The notes: generated by a model from the letters alone, not told the origin. Counted from the first letter of the stretch, positions 21,450-33,504 are shown. The stretch: DNA of 64,000 bases from Anodontia alba (GCA_964016985.1 OZ024830.1:66340690-66404689); one strand, 5' to 3'. Translations and numbers: made by a program.

Positions 21450-22900
21450 TTAATGGTCTAAATTCATATGAACAAAATTAGCTAGTTCTTGTATTTTTTC
21501 GTCATTTTCACAATTTAAAAGCCAGAAAAATTTATCAGAATTGCTCATCATATTGAAGTTTCTATAGTTATTGACCACAAGTGTACTCTGGATGCCTGAT
21601 AAGTGGGGCATTCTAGTAAAAAATGAATTTCATCTCCTAAAACACCCAGTGAGCATTTTGAACATGTACGATTAGATCGACATGCATATCTACCTATTTC
21701 TATACTAAGCCTATGAGATGAAATACGTAGTCTAGTCAGATCTTTTCTATGGGTGAAATGAAGGGAACTGAGGTATTTTTCAAAACCAAAATTGCTTTTT
21801 ATTCTTGTGTATGTATCAAGTTCTCCGAAAGTGACTGAAATCTACCATTCATGCAGATATTTATTTTTCAGCAGTTTTGACAGTTTTGTACTAAAGGAAG
21901 CTGGTTTCATATGTATGAAGCTGTTTAGAGGTACTCCTAGGATATTTGAGTACTGTTGAATGGTATTATACCAAGAGTTGCTAGTTTGAGAAAGGTTCTT
22001 TGAGCATTCAAGCGCATCAGATAGTAAGGAATTCTTACCAACATTTTCAAGTCTGTGCCAGTATTTCAATGAAGCTTTAACTATATCAATATAGTATGGG
22101 AATCTTCCTAATTCAGACATGACTGCAAAATTAGAACTCTTGCAGTGAACTCCAAGAATAAGCTTAGCGAACTTTAAATGAATTAAGACGGACACATGAA
22201 CGGCTGTTATTATACATGCTCTTAAATATATTATAAAACTTTGTACCTACTCCCAACTGAAGGAGTTTCAATTTAAGACCGGCATGAATGACCTTGTCAA
22301 ATGCTTTACGGAAGTCTATGAAGCAGGTATATAGTTTGCCACCAGGTTTGCTACAATATTTGTCAATAAGAGATTTCAGTATGAACATATGATCTGCAGT
22401 TCGGGCTTTTTTAGTAAAACCAATCTGACATTCATTGATAAAATTCTTATCTGTTAGGAAACTATCTAATCTATTATTTAGAACTGTATTGAAAACTTTG
22501 CCGATGGCACTTGTGAGAGTTATGCCTCTATAAGTTGAGGGGTCAGATGAATCATTTGATTTATGCAAAGGGGTAATATACCCATTAGACCATTGTGCAG
22601 GATACTGACCACTTGATAGACATGCATTGAAAAGTTTAAGAAAGCATGGTGCTAAGGTGCCGTGAGCTGCTTTTAGCATCTCATTAGAAATTGAGTCCAG
22701 GCCAACAGCTTTCTTATTTTTCAGTTTATGGATTTCACCAGGTTTAATAACATTATCTATTATAAACCGGTTGTTTTTCTAACTCTTCTCTTAACTGTTG
22801 AAGTGCAGAAACTCTATCTTCGAATTTGTCATCAACTGTACCTAGAGATTCGAAATGAGAAACCCAAGTTTCAGGTTTGAGAGCAGGAGAGTTATCAAAT
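21450..22900 (-). pseudogene. LINE A reverse transcriptase and C-terminus, internally deleted
   Basis: The RT fingers and first palm part are clear: 'YRGITLTSAIGKVFN', 'ECQIGFTKKARTADHMFIL', and motif A 'CFIDFRKAFDKV' with its Asp. Directly after 'NNSRSCVRLN' the sequence jumps to 'KFAKLILGVH', 'VMSELGRFPYYIDIV' and 'LKYWHRLENVGK', which belong to the domain after the palm. The YADD motif and surroundings are therefore deleted near 22180-22195, with a frame change. The C-terminal tail (21450-21800) reads as a histidine/cysteine block with 'LRISSHRLSIEIGRYACR' and 'DEIHFLLECP'. It is inactive as it stands. Confidence 0.9.
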
Positions 22901-23236
22901 GTCTATCTACCAGTATTCCTTCGGGTTATCAGATTTGCTCTAACAGCTTAGTTTTAAATTGTCTCTCTTTATTTCTTTAGTTTTATTATATATTCTGAAC
23001 AGTTTATAATATCTACCTCTCACGATTGGGTCACTTGGAAACATAATTTTCCATTTGATATTACACGATTACGCATTGCTTTTAAATCTGTGTTAAACCA
23101 TTTTTTTTTTTGTGTGTGTTTCTTTGGTTTCTTCTTTAAATGATGCTTGTTTTTATGCATCCCATTTTTGTCTTCAATGAAATGTCAGCCGCATCAGTAA
23201 TTATGCGGTTTAGATTACTCTGTAGAGTAATCTGTA

Positions 23237-24100
23237 TCAGCAAATGAATTCATTAATTTTACTTTGAATTTCTACCGTTTGAAATGCAGATTGAAACTCT
23301 GAAATTGAATTTTCAGTCCATATATATTTGAGAGGTAGAGGATTCAACTTATATTCACTGTAAGAGCAATTGAAATTTGCCAAAATACCCCACGACAACT
23401 TACTATGACAATCACTAAATGTTGCAATGAAATCAGAGACCTGGAAAAACAAAAGTCAATTATTGATTCTGACACAATCGTGAAACAAGTAAATCGCCCA
23501 AATAAATCACCAAAACATCTGCCATTCAGAATTCTCAGCTGATTACCAATACAGATGTCAATCAGGCTTCTCTCTCTTGAATCTACTATGACATCACTAT
23601 TATGTCTAAGTACAGGAGGATTGTCAACATTATAATTCTCATATAGAGGAAGATGATCTATTCCATCATTTACGATAAAATCTTTTTCACATCCAGTACG
23701 TGCATTTAGAGCTCCGCAAATCATTATGTCACCTTTAGTTTTATATAAACTAATGTCATTTTCAAGTAAATCGAGCAAATCTTGTTACATATTATGATGA
23801 CTAGGAGGTATATAGCTTTCTGAAAATTAAAAGAGTTTATTGGTATTCAGTGGATGTTGTTTGTAGAAATGAAACATGTGGTCGTATCTTTAAACGAGTT
23901 AGAATTGCTAAACCTCCGTAATAGCTGCCATTGGCATACTTTGCTCGGCAAACAGGGAAATAATGAAATCCTTCTACTGATATTTTTTTGTAATATATTG
24001 TTTAACTTCTGATAGGAACAGATCATTCTCTAATTTATCACGGAGGCCTCCGACATTCCAAAAGCAAAACCTCAATTCTGTATGGTTCTGACCGATGAAT
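23237..24100 (-). pseudogene. LINE A endonuclease domain (APE type), broken
   Basis: The start is recognisable as 'RFCFWNVGGLRDKLEND' near 24080-24030. After damaged frames comes 'KGDIMICGALNARTGCE', where the usual GDLNAR has GALNAR, so the Asp normally present is Ala. Then come 'RSLIDICIGNQLRILNGR' and 'SIIDFCFSRSL'. These are hallmarks of the apurinic-like endonuclease that nicks target DNA for target-primed reverse transcription. Several stops and shifts occur between 23780 and 24030. Confidence 0.85.
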
Positions 24101-24323
24101 GATTTCAAAATCATCAATTTTATTATAGTAAAAAAAAAAAAGATAAATCTTGTATCTTAACTATTTAACTATCAATTAATAGTAAACACTAACTACTGAA
24201 TAATAAACTATATTTAACGAAAAAATCGAAAAACGGGAGAGAATAGGTCGCTTAAGAGAAAGACAAGCTTTCAAAACTACGTACTTTGCCACCTTTCTTT
24301 TCACTTTTAAAAAAGTCAAACTG

Positions 24324-24430
24324 TCTTCTAATATTGAGTCAAGGCTGGTGGCTAAGCACACCAGCAAAATTAAAAAGAACACAAAAACAAAGTGCAAAAT
24401 ATCAAAGTTCTCAACTTTTAACAGCAGACG
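24324..24430. repeat. ORF1-ORF2 linker sequence, copy a
   Basis: A ~107-bp stretch beginning 'tcttctaatattgagtcaag' and ending 'taacagcagacg' lies between ORF1 and ORF2 of LINE A. A near-identical copy is found at 24993-25102 inside ORF1. Confidence 0.9.
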
Positions 24431-24844
24431 ATGAAAAAAATAAAATAATAAAAAAAAAAAGCAACATACAACCGTACACTTTTAGCCCTGATTAAAACCT
24501 TCTGCCTCTGCTACGGCCTCGGCCGTTACCTCTGCGGCTAAAAAGATAACCAGGTGGGAAAAATGGAAAAGGGAAGTTTATGCCCTGTGTATTATCAAAG
24601 CCACGTGACCCTGATTTCTTAGCCCTACTGCTACCAATGTACTGAAGCCCAAGCGTATTATGAATGGTTGATCTCATATTAGCTGCCAGCTTTGAAACAC
24701 CTTTATCTGTTAGATGATATTGATCATCTTCTAAAAAGTTCACCATTGAAGAAAAAATTGGAATTGTCACAAAGGTGTATGTTTTTTGAACCGAAGAATT
24801 TTTGTTCAGTCAGTGCATTAAGCAGTTTCACATTGGTATTGTGA

Positions 24845-24917
24845 CCAAAATTGTAATTTCACTAGAGACTGCTAGGGCAGATAGCCCTAGCAGTCTCTAG
24901 TGAAATTACAATTTTGG
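24845..24917. repeat. Perfect fold-back: 34-nt arms, 5-nt loop, inside LINE A ORF1
   Basis: 24845-24878 is the exact reverse complement of 24884-24917; the loop is 24879-24883. The right arm is the ORF1 coding sequence ('TKIVISLETARA' on the minus strand). The left arm is an inverted copy inserted before the coding continues with 'HNTNVKLLNALTEQKFF'. Confidence 0.95.
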
Positions 24918-24992
24918 TGTCTCTCCATCTGGACTGTGTTGCATCGATCACTTCCGTGAATGCCCAAACGCATTCCTCTGGAGATTTGTGTT

Positions 24993-25102
24993 TCTTCTAA
25001 TATTGAGTCAAGGCTGGTGGCTTTATAGCACACCAGCAAAATTAAAAAGAACACAAAAACAAAGTGCAAAATGTCAAAGTTCTCAACTTTTAACAGCAGA
25101 CG
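24993..25102. repeat. ORF1-ORF2 linker sequence, copy b (displaced into ORF1)
   Basis: This matches 24324-24430 apart from a few bases ('ggctttatagcac' versus 'ggctaagcac', and an a/g change). It interrupts the SGNH region between 'FHSFTND' and 'KSPEECVWAFTE'. Without it the two parts join in frame. No target-site duplication is visible. Confidence 0.85.
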
Positions 25103-26760
25103 TTGTCATTATTATGTCATTTGTGAAGGAGTGAAACACAACTTCTGTGGGAGGTTGATCATACTGGATGTTTTTGATTGTTTGTAAAGTTTGAGGAATA
25201 GTGTAAGCAATATGTTTTACCATATTAACCTCAGGACTGAGTTTGTCTTCTTTGATTTTTTTTAACGTTAGACGTCCCCACAAGCAATACGAACGGTTTA
25301 GTATGTCTGTTCTTGCTGGTCCCTTCAGTGTTTGTATCAGCTGCATTATCATTTGGTATTTGAGTTAGAGATGATGCTCCACTACTATGACTAGACCCAA
25401 CTGTTTGTACTCCAGGAGCATTTGGTTGTAAATCAGAAGGTCTTGATGCATGCAGTTTTAGGGAGATGATTTCCTCTTCATAGTTTTCCGTTTTATGTTT
25501 CATCTTTTTAATTTCAGTTTCATGTTGTTCCTGGACGGAGTTCATATCAGATCTGAATTTAGTTTGCATTGACCTGATTTGTGTCTCATGGTTTTCGGTC
25601 AGTGATTCTAACTTATTTCTATGTTTATCAGATTGGGAATCCATTCTCGTTTAAGCTTAATCCATTTCATCATCATGATTAGATCTCATCACTGTCATTT
25701 GATCTCTCAGTGATTGGTCAAAACTGATTCACTGTATCTTTAAGTGCCATAATTTCCATGCGAATTTCATCTTTCAATATTTTAATTTCATCATGAATGA
25801 CAGGCTTTCATCACGTATAGAACTCATAACCCTTCCAAAAATCTCATTTTGAGTCTTGCTCAAGTCCTGGATTGCTTTCACAAATGATCCTTCCATGCGC
25901 GAAATGCAGTTTTCAAACTTCTCACCCAACTCTTGTGTGTTTGACATGAAGTCTTTTGTTTTACTTCTATATATGGGCGCGGCAACAGAACCCCCTTCTA
26001 TGTCTGTGGTAAAATTTAAGACAAACTTCCGTTGTCCATCTTGGGCACTGAGCACATCCACTGTTTTATTTGGTAGTTCTAGCTCTTTAGACTGTTCAAC
26101 GCCTTTCTCCTCAGAACTGACATAGAGTTTTAAGGTATGTAACTTCATCGTCAGTTTTGTGTAAATGTTCTGTATTCAGTTGTACTTCACTGTCGTCGGA
26201 GTCACTGTCTGACTCTACTTCACATGCTGCCTTGGTACTAGAGTCAGTAGATAACTGTGCTTCAATCACCATGTTCACAAGACTTTTGAGTATAGGGAAA
26301 TGATCTGTGACAAAAAGGTCCTTGTGATTTCCCTGAACCTGTATAGTACCCGTTGTGATGTAGAATGTTATTTTGTATTGTAAAGGATTATGCAGTTCTA
26401 TATCTGTTGAACTAAGTTCAATCCCAATTGTGTTTGACGAGTTATCTGCCTCTGTCCACTGCGGTGGATCATCAAACCATTTAACGTCGAATGACTCATA
26501 CTTTCCCAAATTGTCGTAATAAAGAGTGTCAAACGCCTTAATCCAGGCCAAAAGTCTATCTACATGTGTGTGTAAAATGCTACCATTCTAGCATCAGCCT
26601 GATATAAGGACAAATCTAAATGTTCAAATGCCAACTTTTTTGTTTTCCTGCTTTTTTTATTCAGCTTCTTAGGCAAACAATGCAATACCTTATCCATCGA
26701 CAAATCAATGCACAACTTCTCAAAATCAAGCACCATTTTGACTGTCAATATGAAAAAGTT

Positions 26761-27189
26761 TTGTTCCGGGTACGAATAGATCCTGTCGCAAAACGACAGT
26801 GGACAGTGCTCGTCAAATGTCAGTTAATTACACCAAACAGCAATAAAAGTATAAATTGTCAGACCGACTATTATGAATTCTTCCTAGTGGTCATATCTTG
26901 TACAGTTTTTAGGACTTTCATCCAGAGTTTATGTGGCTTCGATTATTTATTTTTCAGTCCCGCGAAATTTTTCGGACATACCGCGAAATTTTTCGGCCAT
27001 AAAGGGAAGCAACCAACCTATACCAAGCTATAATACGTAAAATCGTACTTTTTTAAGTTGCTCTCTACAGCTTAATTTTTACGCCTTAATTTTTTGATAA
27101 GTACTGTCCAAAGTCCTTAGGACACGTACATGACAAATTTTCACACTCTTTTAACAACACAATTCGCTCCATAGCACCAAGTCAGGCTT
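26761..27189. other. Unassigned flank of LINE A
   Basis: Contains a short local duplication 'cgcgaaatttttcgg' at 26962 and 26983. Otherwise nothing is recognised. Confidence 0.4.
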
Positions 27190-27523
27190 TCGATCCAAGC
27201 ATTCATGAGAAACAGCTCTAGTGCATATGATAGACTCTTGGCTAAATGCAGTTAATGATGGAAAAATGGTGGGCGTGGTGATCGTATACTTTAAGAAGGC
27301 TTTTGATTTTGTGGATCATCAAATTCTTCTGACAAAGTTGAAATTATATAGCATACAAAATGGAATACTTCTATGGTTTAATAACTATCTTTCACAGAGA
27401 CGGCAGCAAGTAGTAATGAATTCCAGCGTCAGATTTCAAACCAGTCTCGTGGTATTCCTCAAGGTTCATTCCAGGTCCACTTTTACTCATTTTGTTGATA
27501 AATGTAAATTTTCTTTCTTTTAG
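27190..27523 (+). pseudogene. Non-LTR reverse transcriptase fragment
   Basis: A plus-strand frame shows 'MIDSWLNAVNDGKMVGVVIV' followed by 'YFKKAFDFVDHQILLTKL', 'WFNNYLSQRRQQVV' and, shifted, 'GIPQGS'-like sequence. This covers RT motif A to motif B of a Jockey/CR1-type element. The first Asp of motif A is Tyr. Both ends are missing; the homology fades near 27510. Confidence 0.85.
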
Positions 27524-28137
27524 TTGTCTTTGTGTCACAGAATATACAAAAAAAAAAAGATAAATAGCAAAGTCACAGCATTCCCGTTAATACTTTGTTA
27601 AAAGTCCTAAAGCGCTTTATTTATTTATTTATTTATACAATGTGATTTACTGACACAAAATGAGTTCACATAAATGACCTTCAGCAGGATGTCAAAATAG
27701 AATGACGTTGTTTAAAACTGTATACAAGAAGTTACCTTTTCCCGCCGGGTCCCCAATAACACATAGAGCCTCCGGCGAAGACGGGTCCAAAGTAATCTAG
27801 GCAAAGCATGACGAACAAACCGATCGGGATTCGCGGATGCGCAGGCGATCCCAGTGCTCGCCTGACGAAAACCAAGGAACCTCAGGGCCTCAGACGATAT
27901 AAGCAACATCATTCAGGTCACATAAATATGGCATTTGTAACTTTTAGATTACTGGGGACCCGGGCTGAGGGTTAGTTAGTTATTTGTTATATATGCTTTC
28001 ATTATTATTATTATTATAATTATTACTATTATTATTTTCCCCTTGTTTCAAACTTACCAAGAAAGCAATAACCAGGATTTTAAATATTTTTTCCGCTCGA
28101 TGTTTCTGGGTTTAAAAAAAAGGTAAGAGAAAAGTCT
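27524..28137. other. No assigned feature
   Basis: AT-rich with a (TTTA)n run near 27618-27636 and (ATT)n near 28005-28035. A GC-richer patch at 27740-27905 is open on the minus strand (66 codons) but unrecognised. Confidence 0.4.
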
Positions 28138-28310
28138 AGGGAGTGCCACAATCACAAGCTGCAGCCCTTCCCAGACACCAAAAAGCGGAAACAGACAAAA
28201 GCAAACAAGCGCAAATCAAACAAACGTACAAAAAGCACTAAGATTAGCTCTCTCTTTCCCAAGCGAGGTAATCACAATGCAATGCTTACAAAATAACACA
28301 AATACCACGA
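28138..28310 (+). repeat. Dispersed 'gggagtgccacaatc' repeat, copy 3 (short)
   Basis: Same family as 817-1065 and 14889-15117; it stops after 'aagcgaggtaatcacaatgc'. Upstream 'aaaggtaagagaaaagtc' also precedes copy 1 and appears inverted near 57430. Confidence 0.65.
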
Positions 28311-28731
28311 GACAAGACTGTGATTATTGTGAAATATGTCCAGCGACAAAGCTGTAGAGGTCATCTATGCCGACTTCTCCAAAATGTCCCCACCCGCTTC
28401 TGTCTTTCCGTGTTTGTTCTACTAGGATGAGAGAATTCCAATTTATTACTTGGAAAATTTCATTTTATCAGGCATCAGCGGAAGTGATACACTGACCGAT
28501 TGCTGGGTAGAGGGGTAGGGGTCGGTATGGTGGAATGAGGTGGGGTGGAGTAGTAAGATGGGTGGGATAGGTGGGCGGGGGGAGGAAAGGAATAGATCAC
28601 CTCTATTTCCCGTTCTTTCACTGGTTCATGTACATCTATAGTCATATCAATTCCTGTAAATTGAGCCTTATTGAGCATATTCAGTAATATTCAAAATAAA
28701 ATGGGCCACACACTATGTGAATTTGTGCCTT

Positions 28732-28925
28732 TGGGCCAAGTGACCTAGCTGGTGGAGCACCCGCTTTCGTATCTGGAAGATAAAGGGTCGATCTCCAGCC
28801 GGGTCATACATAAAACTTTATACAAAATTGGTCCTAGTTATGCTGTCTTTTGGCGCTCAGCATTAAATGGCATTAAATGGTAAAGAATGGTCAAACCGGT
28901 GTTAGTAAAATGCAACAGATGGCAG
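28732..28925 (+). mobile_element. tRNA-derived SINE
   Basis: Box A 'ctagctggtggagcacccg' and box B 'gggtcgatctccagcc' sit at tRNA spacing. The body contains 'cttttggcgctcagcattaa', typical of molluscan SINEs. The 3' end is unclear. Confidence 0.75.
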
Positions 28926-28984
28926 TATCTTCTTATAATGTCTTAAACATAATACTCCTTTTTTCAATATGAACAATATCAGTT

Positions 28985-29700
28985 TGTTTTTTATCTAAAA
29001 AATTTCAGTTTTTGGCGGTGAAATTTTCTATATATTTGGATAGGCCTGTTTTCGTAATGTTAGCTCTTTGCTTTGTTTCATTATATTGTTTATGTATGTT
29101 CCACAGTGATAGTTTACTAATGAAGTAAAAGACCCTATGTAGACCATACGTATGTTTGTAATCTGGAGCTGCTTCAGAATTAAGGGCGCGGTTTAAGCAA
29201 GCACCCCTCCCAATAGTTTTTCTACTGACCAATCCAAGCCGGTACCTCTGATACAGTTCTTCTTTGTCCGTAGGTCGGTAGTTTTATATACTGCGTTTGC
29301 TTTGTCATTGTATATTCCTCAACTGGTCTTCTTTCGGTGCCACGGGAAGACTGTGCTTCGTTATCCTTGGTATATATTATATATCATTCAGATGTGATAT
29401 TTCACTGATTTAGATAGAGGATTCCTATCTGGACTGGACAAATACAGCGGTATCAAAAATAAGGATGAGGCTTTGGTCGAGTTAAACTAGATTAAACCCC
29501 GGTGTTTAAGCTCCCGTCCCAATAGTTCTGACTGTTATAAGGCGATTGCGCTGCTGCAGTTCTCTTTGTTCGTTTGCGCTTTTTGCAGTTTGGACTGTTT
29601 TGTTTTGTCATTGTTTGATCAGTTATGGTGCCTCGAGACGACTTTGCTTCATGATTGTTCCTTTTCTCGAGTAAATTCACATTGTGAATTTTAGGGTGGT
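28985..29700 (-). repeat. Diverged dispersed-repeat pieces
   Basis: 28990-29060 matches the end of the 300-580 repeat. 29060-29370 and 29490-29700 contain diverged forms of a family also at 32440-32760 and 57950-58260 ('ctttgtttcatt', 'gagctgc-tcaga', 'gaagactgtgcttcg'). Confidence 0.5.
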
Positions 29701-30202
29701 AGTGAAACCGCCACCAGATTTAACATACTGCATTTCGACAATCCGTTTTTCAAAGGACCACCCTTACAACTTGCATTTGCATTCAATCACATTAGCTTTA
29801 TACACTCTGATGCCTATAAATAGCGAATAAATAAACGAAAGCAAAGAAATCCTCAAACTTTTGACGAAAAGATTTTAATCATGTTGAGTACAATATCGGC
29901 AGGTAAATATGAATATGAATACGAATACAGTAAAACACGATAAATCTACAGAATTGGGAACTAGCTGAAATTAGTATTTACGTCCCTACTAACAGGTAGA
30001 GTTTGCAATAGTAGTGGGGGAGAGGGAGGGGTCTCTCCTAATGACAAGCGCTGAGGCTATAACTCACCATTAAATATTCTTTTCTTTCCACTTACTTAGT
30101 GCCTAAATTGACCAGTTTGACCCAGCCCTCGCACCTCTTTTCGTGGTTTAAGGGAAACAATTGAAACAAAACCACCAGATAGCAGCATTCGCTCACAGAT
30201 AT
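29701..30202. other. No assigned feature
   Basis: AT-rich sequence with a purine-rich patch near 30015-30035; no gene or repeat recognised. Confidence 0.4.
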
Positions 30203-30353
30203 AGAGGATCTTACATGAGTGGTCATTTAATATGAAATTTATGAAACGAGTTTGGGTAATATTGGTATTTTGCGAGCTATAGCGAGCAAAATACCGAAAT
30301 TACCCAACGAGTTTCATAAATTTCATATTAAATGACCACGAATGTAGGATTCT
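30203..30353. mobile_element. Palindromic element, arms ~70 nt
   Basis: 'tcatttaatatgaaatttat' is mirrored by 'ataaatttcatattaaatga', and 'ggtattttgcgagc' by 'gcgagcaaaatacc'-like sequence. The centre is 'gcgagctatagcgagc'. Outer arms 'cttacatgagtggtc' and 'gaccacgaatgtagg' pair imperfectly. No coding capacity. Confidence 0.75.
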
Positions 30354-30865
30354 GTTTATCACATGGCCCTTCCGATGACAAAAAGTGCACAAAATATATT
30401 TTTAAAGATAACGGCTTTCCATAGCTAGGCGGAACAACTCACTACCAAGGAGTCAATAGTACTACGCAACAAAAATAGTTCGCATATTATTTGATAAGTA
30501 CCGAAAAGAACTAGAAACAAGATAAATATGCCATTTATTACTTCGTTAAACTGAAGGAAATAATGATGAATTTTATTTGAGCTAATAAACATTTCATTTG
30601 AATAAATCAATTCAAAACTAAATATTCCATTGAACAACGTCATACAGCGAGTCAATACGTCACTGAGAATCAGTGGGGAAATCCCCCACACTCAGCTGTC
30701 ATACATGTATTTAAAGGTCATTGACCTTGATAATACAGTTTTATGCGGTGGTTGACGCACTCAAGTAAACGACAGATTTCAAGACTATTAAACGTTTTAA
30801 CTATAGTTTGGATTTTGATTTGACACATTTATTGATTGTCTGAGTCCAATGCTTTTTTGGAGGAG

Positions 30866-30900
<35 letters not shown>

Positions 30901-32375
30901 CTTTCATTGATGATTTGACGATATCGATGTTGAGAGTGCCTACAAATATGTTGCCGGAAAACATCGAATTTTAACCACCATGAATATTTCTGGTAGCCTT
31001 GTTATTCACAGTGTGATTGTTTTGTGTCTTCCCCCTCCGTCGGTCTGACATTTATCGTTCTTCTCAAAATCATCTCAAAATTGAAGGCAGAATCTGTTCC
31101 AAATGTAAAAGTTGTAGCGGCGAATGCGGACACCATCTTGGTTGCTATCAATAAGCGGTGTAATACGAATATTAATGAGGGTTATTAGGCTAACCAATGG
31201 GAAGCCTTGCAGGTGTTATAACACGTGTGGTTATATGATTTTTATGACATGGGTTATTTCACTGAATAACTTGACGGTCATGTGATAAAAGTGCTTCCTT
31301 CAGAGTACACTTTTGATCATAATGTTGGTAGAAATGTCATTCATATTATATTATTCTGAAAAACAAATCGAAGAAAATAAGCATTTTAAAGACATTTTCA
31401 TTATTGTTTACATCTCTTGAAGTAGAACTTAGGCGAACTTTTGTACCGGAAAACTGTTCCAAAAGGTTAATATTGTAGCTTTTTATCAAAGGTTGTTGGA
31501 TTTACATTCGTTTTGACAATTTCACTTTTAAAGTGTGTGGATGCATTGGTACTGCTAAAGCGCATTTTATAGCGTTCTCGGGACAGTGTGACAAAAAATT
31601 CATATTCTTAAACTACATAATTTTAGTTTTGACGGCGTGAGCCTAAAAAGGGATGAGAAATTAGCTATAGATATTGTATTGATATGAGGCTCATTCTTAT
31701 AGAGGCCAACGGGACGAGATCTCATTTAGACCATTCGAATTCACCTTTTGCATGATGGAATTTATCTGATTTAGCCACGATTAACATGTAAAAAAAAAAC
31801 GTTTTTTTTTTTGTTTTTTTTTTTGTGAAAAAGGTGTGCAAGGCCACCAGACATCGATGCAAATCACGGGAATCTTTTCTGAAAAAGTGCAGCCCTACTA
31901 AACACAGAAAAGGCAGAAAATGGGCTATCGGGTGCTGTTTATATGGGTTGTTTCTTTGAAAAGAGACCTAAAGAATTTTAGGTAACCGCCCGTCAGCACT
32001 CTCAGTGTTCTGATCATAACAGTATCCCTGATAAGGGAGTAGCTTCTTACAGAAATACAAGCAGTGGAAAGTATTTTATTTAGCAAAAACCAAATGCATG
32101 CTAAACTGTACATATACACATAACAGCTGTGTGAATGTATTTTTCATGGTGACATTGATCAATCTTTCGCCACTTTAATCAGCTATTAATTTATCATCAT
32201 TTTATTATAATCTCCAAAAATAGCGTTGCCATAAAACTTTAACGCCTATCTGAATAATTTCTAAATGTAACGCTCGTTGAAAGCGATGAATACGCTCACA
32301 CACTACATGTTTAAACAACTGGTGAAAAGTTTTCTGGGACAGACTAGCTAGTTTGCCATCATAGTCCAGCTTGAT

Positions 32376-32376
<1 letters not shown>
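30354..32376. other. No assigned feature; long T-run at 30869-30900
   Basis: A 32-base T-run sits at 30869-30900 and smaller ones near 31800. Several short open frames (for example 30425-30691 minus) show no recognisable similarity. Confidence 0.4.

Positions 32377-32412
<36 letters not shown>
32377..32412. repeat. Poly-T tract (36 nt)
   Basis: An uninterrupted run of T on the plus strand, possibly a retroposon A-tail on the minus strand, although no element body is identified beside it. Confidence 0.9.
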
Positions 32413-32415
<3 letters not shown>

Positions 32416-32439
32416 CTGGCTTCTGATTGCCATTTAATC

Positions 32440-32760
32440 CTCTACTTTGTTTCATTGCAGTTTTGTGATCATTTATGTTTTACTGGTGAAGAAAAGGAAA
32501 CGAATATGTATTTGTAATGTTGAGCTGCATCAGAACCTCCCCGTTGTAGTTGTTGCTGTGGACCGGTATAGGTTCCTCTGTCGCAATTCTTCTTTTTTTA
32601 TAAGTCGTAAATTGCGTCTAGTCAGTTTTCATTTTTCTCGGGATGCTTTGTGATTGTGGCATTTCATAGGCAACTTCATTTAGATAGTTTTGTTATGTAG
32701 CAGTGCCGACAAGCCTTTGAAAGGACGACGTGTCTGGATATACAATAAAGTTCACACATA
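32440..32760 (-). repeat. Diverged dispersed repeat
   Basis: Shares 'ctttgtttcattgc', 'gagctgcatcagaacc' and 'tttgtgattgtggcatttc' with 29060-29370 and 57950-58260. Confidence 0.5.
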
Positions 32761-33504
32761 TCTCTAATTTCCCTATTTCTAAAAGTTCTTCTTAGCTTTA
32801 CTTAATCTGTTTCACAAATGTTAGTGAAGCTGCTACGTTGCTACAGGAAAACATATCTCAAAGCCAGGTTGCTGGAGGTTGCTTTCCATCAGTATGCGTA
32901 CAATTCCAAAGAAAAAGAGTTTAACTAAACAAATTATACCTATTTGCCTAACATGCGCAAAGACATAAAATAACATTTACATACCCGAGGATGTCCAGGA
33001 CATAATAAAGACAATGGTGCATAGTCAAATTCCGGGACATTTTCCTGCAAAATTTTCACTTAAATTTATCAATGCTTGGGCAATAGAATATTTCCTGACA
33101 AAGATTTGGTCTGGACTGCGATCGATTGAAACTTTCAAGATAAATCGATATAAGATATTGGACAGCGGAATGGCCATACGATTGCGGGCAATTTCGGAAG
33201 CTGTTGGATATTGCGAGTATAATTTTTTTGGAAGGATTGTGGTATTGCGAAGTGTTTTAAACTATAATAATCAAATATGTGCTTATTAGAATATTATTGT
33301 AGAAGTTCTTGACAGGTTTGGGCCTAGGTTCAATAATTATGTATTATATATTCAGTTAAGTTTGGGTAACAAAGTTCAAACCTTTTTGGGATCGAGTTGC
33401 CAACTCTGCTTGCCGTCTGTTCATTTTGTGGCTGCTTTAATGAATGTGTCTGTCTTTCCCTTGGATGTGGATCTGATAATATCAGTTCCTGAGATCTCTT
33501 ATTT
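32761..33504. other. No assigned feature
   Basis: An open frame of 91 codons (33014-33289, plus) is present but unrecognised, and I do not claim it as a gene. Confidence 0.35.

Larger units (their letters stand above)
24492..26748 (-). pseudogene. LINE A ORF1: coiled coil plus SGNH-hydrolase-like domain
   Basis: Read on the minus strand through several frameshifts: an N-terminal region starting MTVKMVLDFEKLCIDL and continuing with 'YDNLGKYESFDVKWFDDPP'; an acidic stretch ('ESDSDSDDSE'); a charged coiled-coil-like region (25644-25450, 'HETEIKKMKHKTENYEEE'); then blocks that match SGNH/GDSL esterases: 'LLVGTSNV' (block I position), 'VVFHSFTND' (block III, x-x-N-D) and 'DDQYHLTDKGVSKLA' (block V, D-x-x-H). 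The end is Arg/Gly-rich ('RGNGRGRSRGRR'). Esterase domains are known in ORF1 of CR1-like and related elements. A 110-bp insertion and a 34-nt fold-back disrupt the SGNH part. Confidence 0.8.
21430..26760 (-). mobile_element. LINE A: non-LTR retrotransposon with SGNH-type ORF1
   Basis: On the minus strand, ORF1 (26748 to 24492), a linker, an endonuclease (from ~24100) and a reverse transcriptase with a cysteine-rich C-terminus (to ~21450) follow in the canonical order for an APE-type non-LTR element. All are broken by frameshifts and at least one internal deletion. I place it in the Jockey/CR1 broad group on gene order and motifs; the clade is not settled. Confidence 0.85.

Noticed and set aside
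30357..31288. Inverted 'tatcacatggcc' and 'ggtcatgtgata' as TIRs of a 930-bp element
   Set aside because: Similarity stops after about a dozen bases and no target duplication is visible.
33014..33289. 91-codon open frame
   Set aside because: Unrecognised and unsupported by context.
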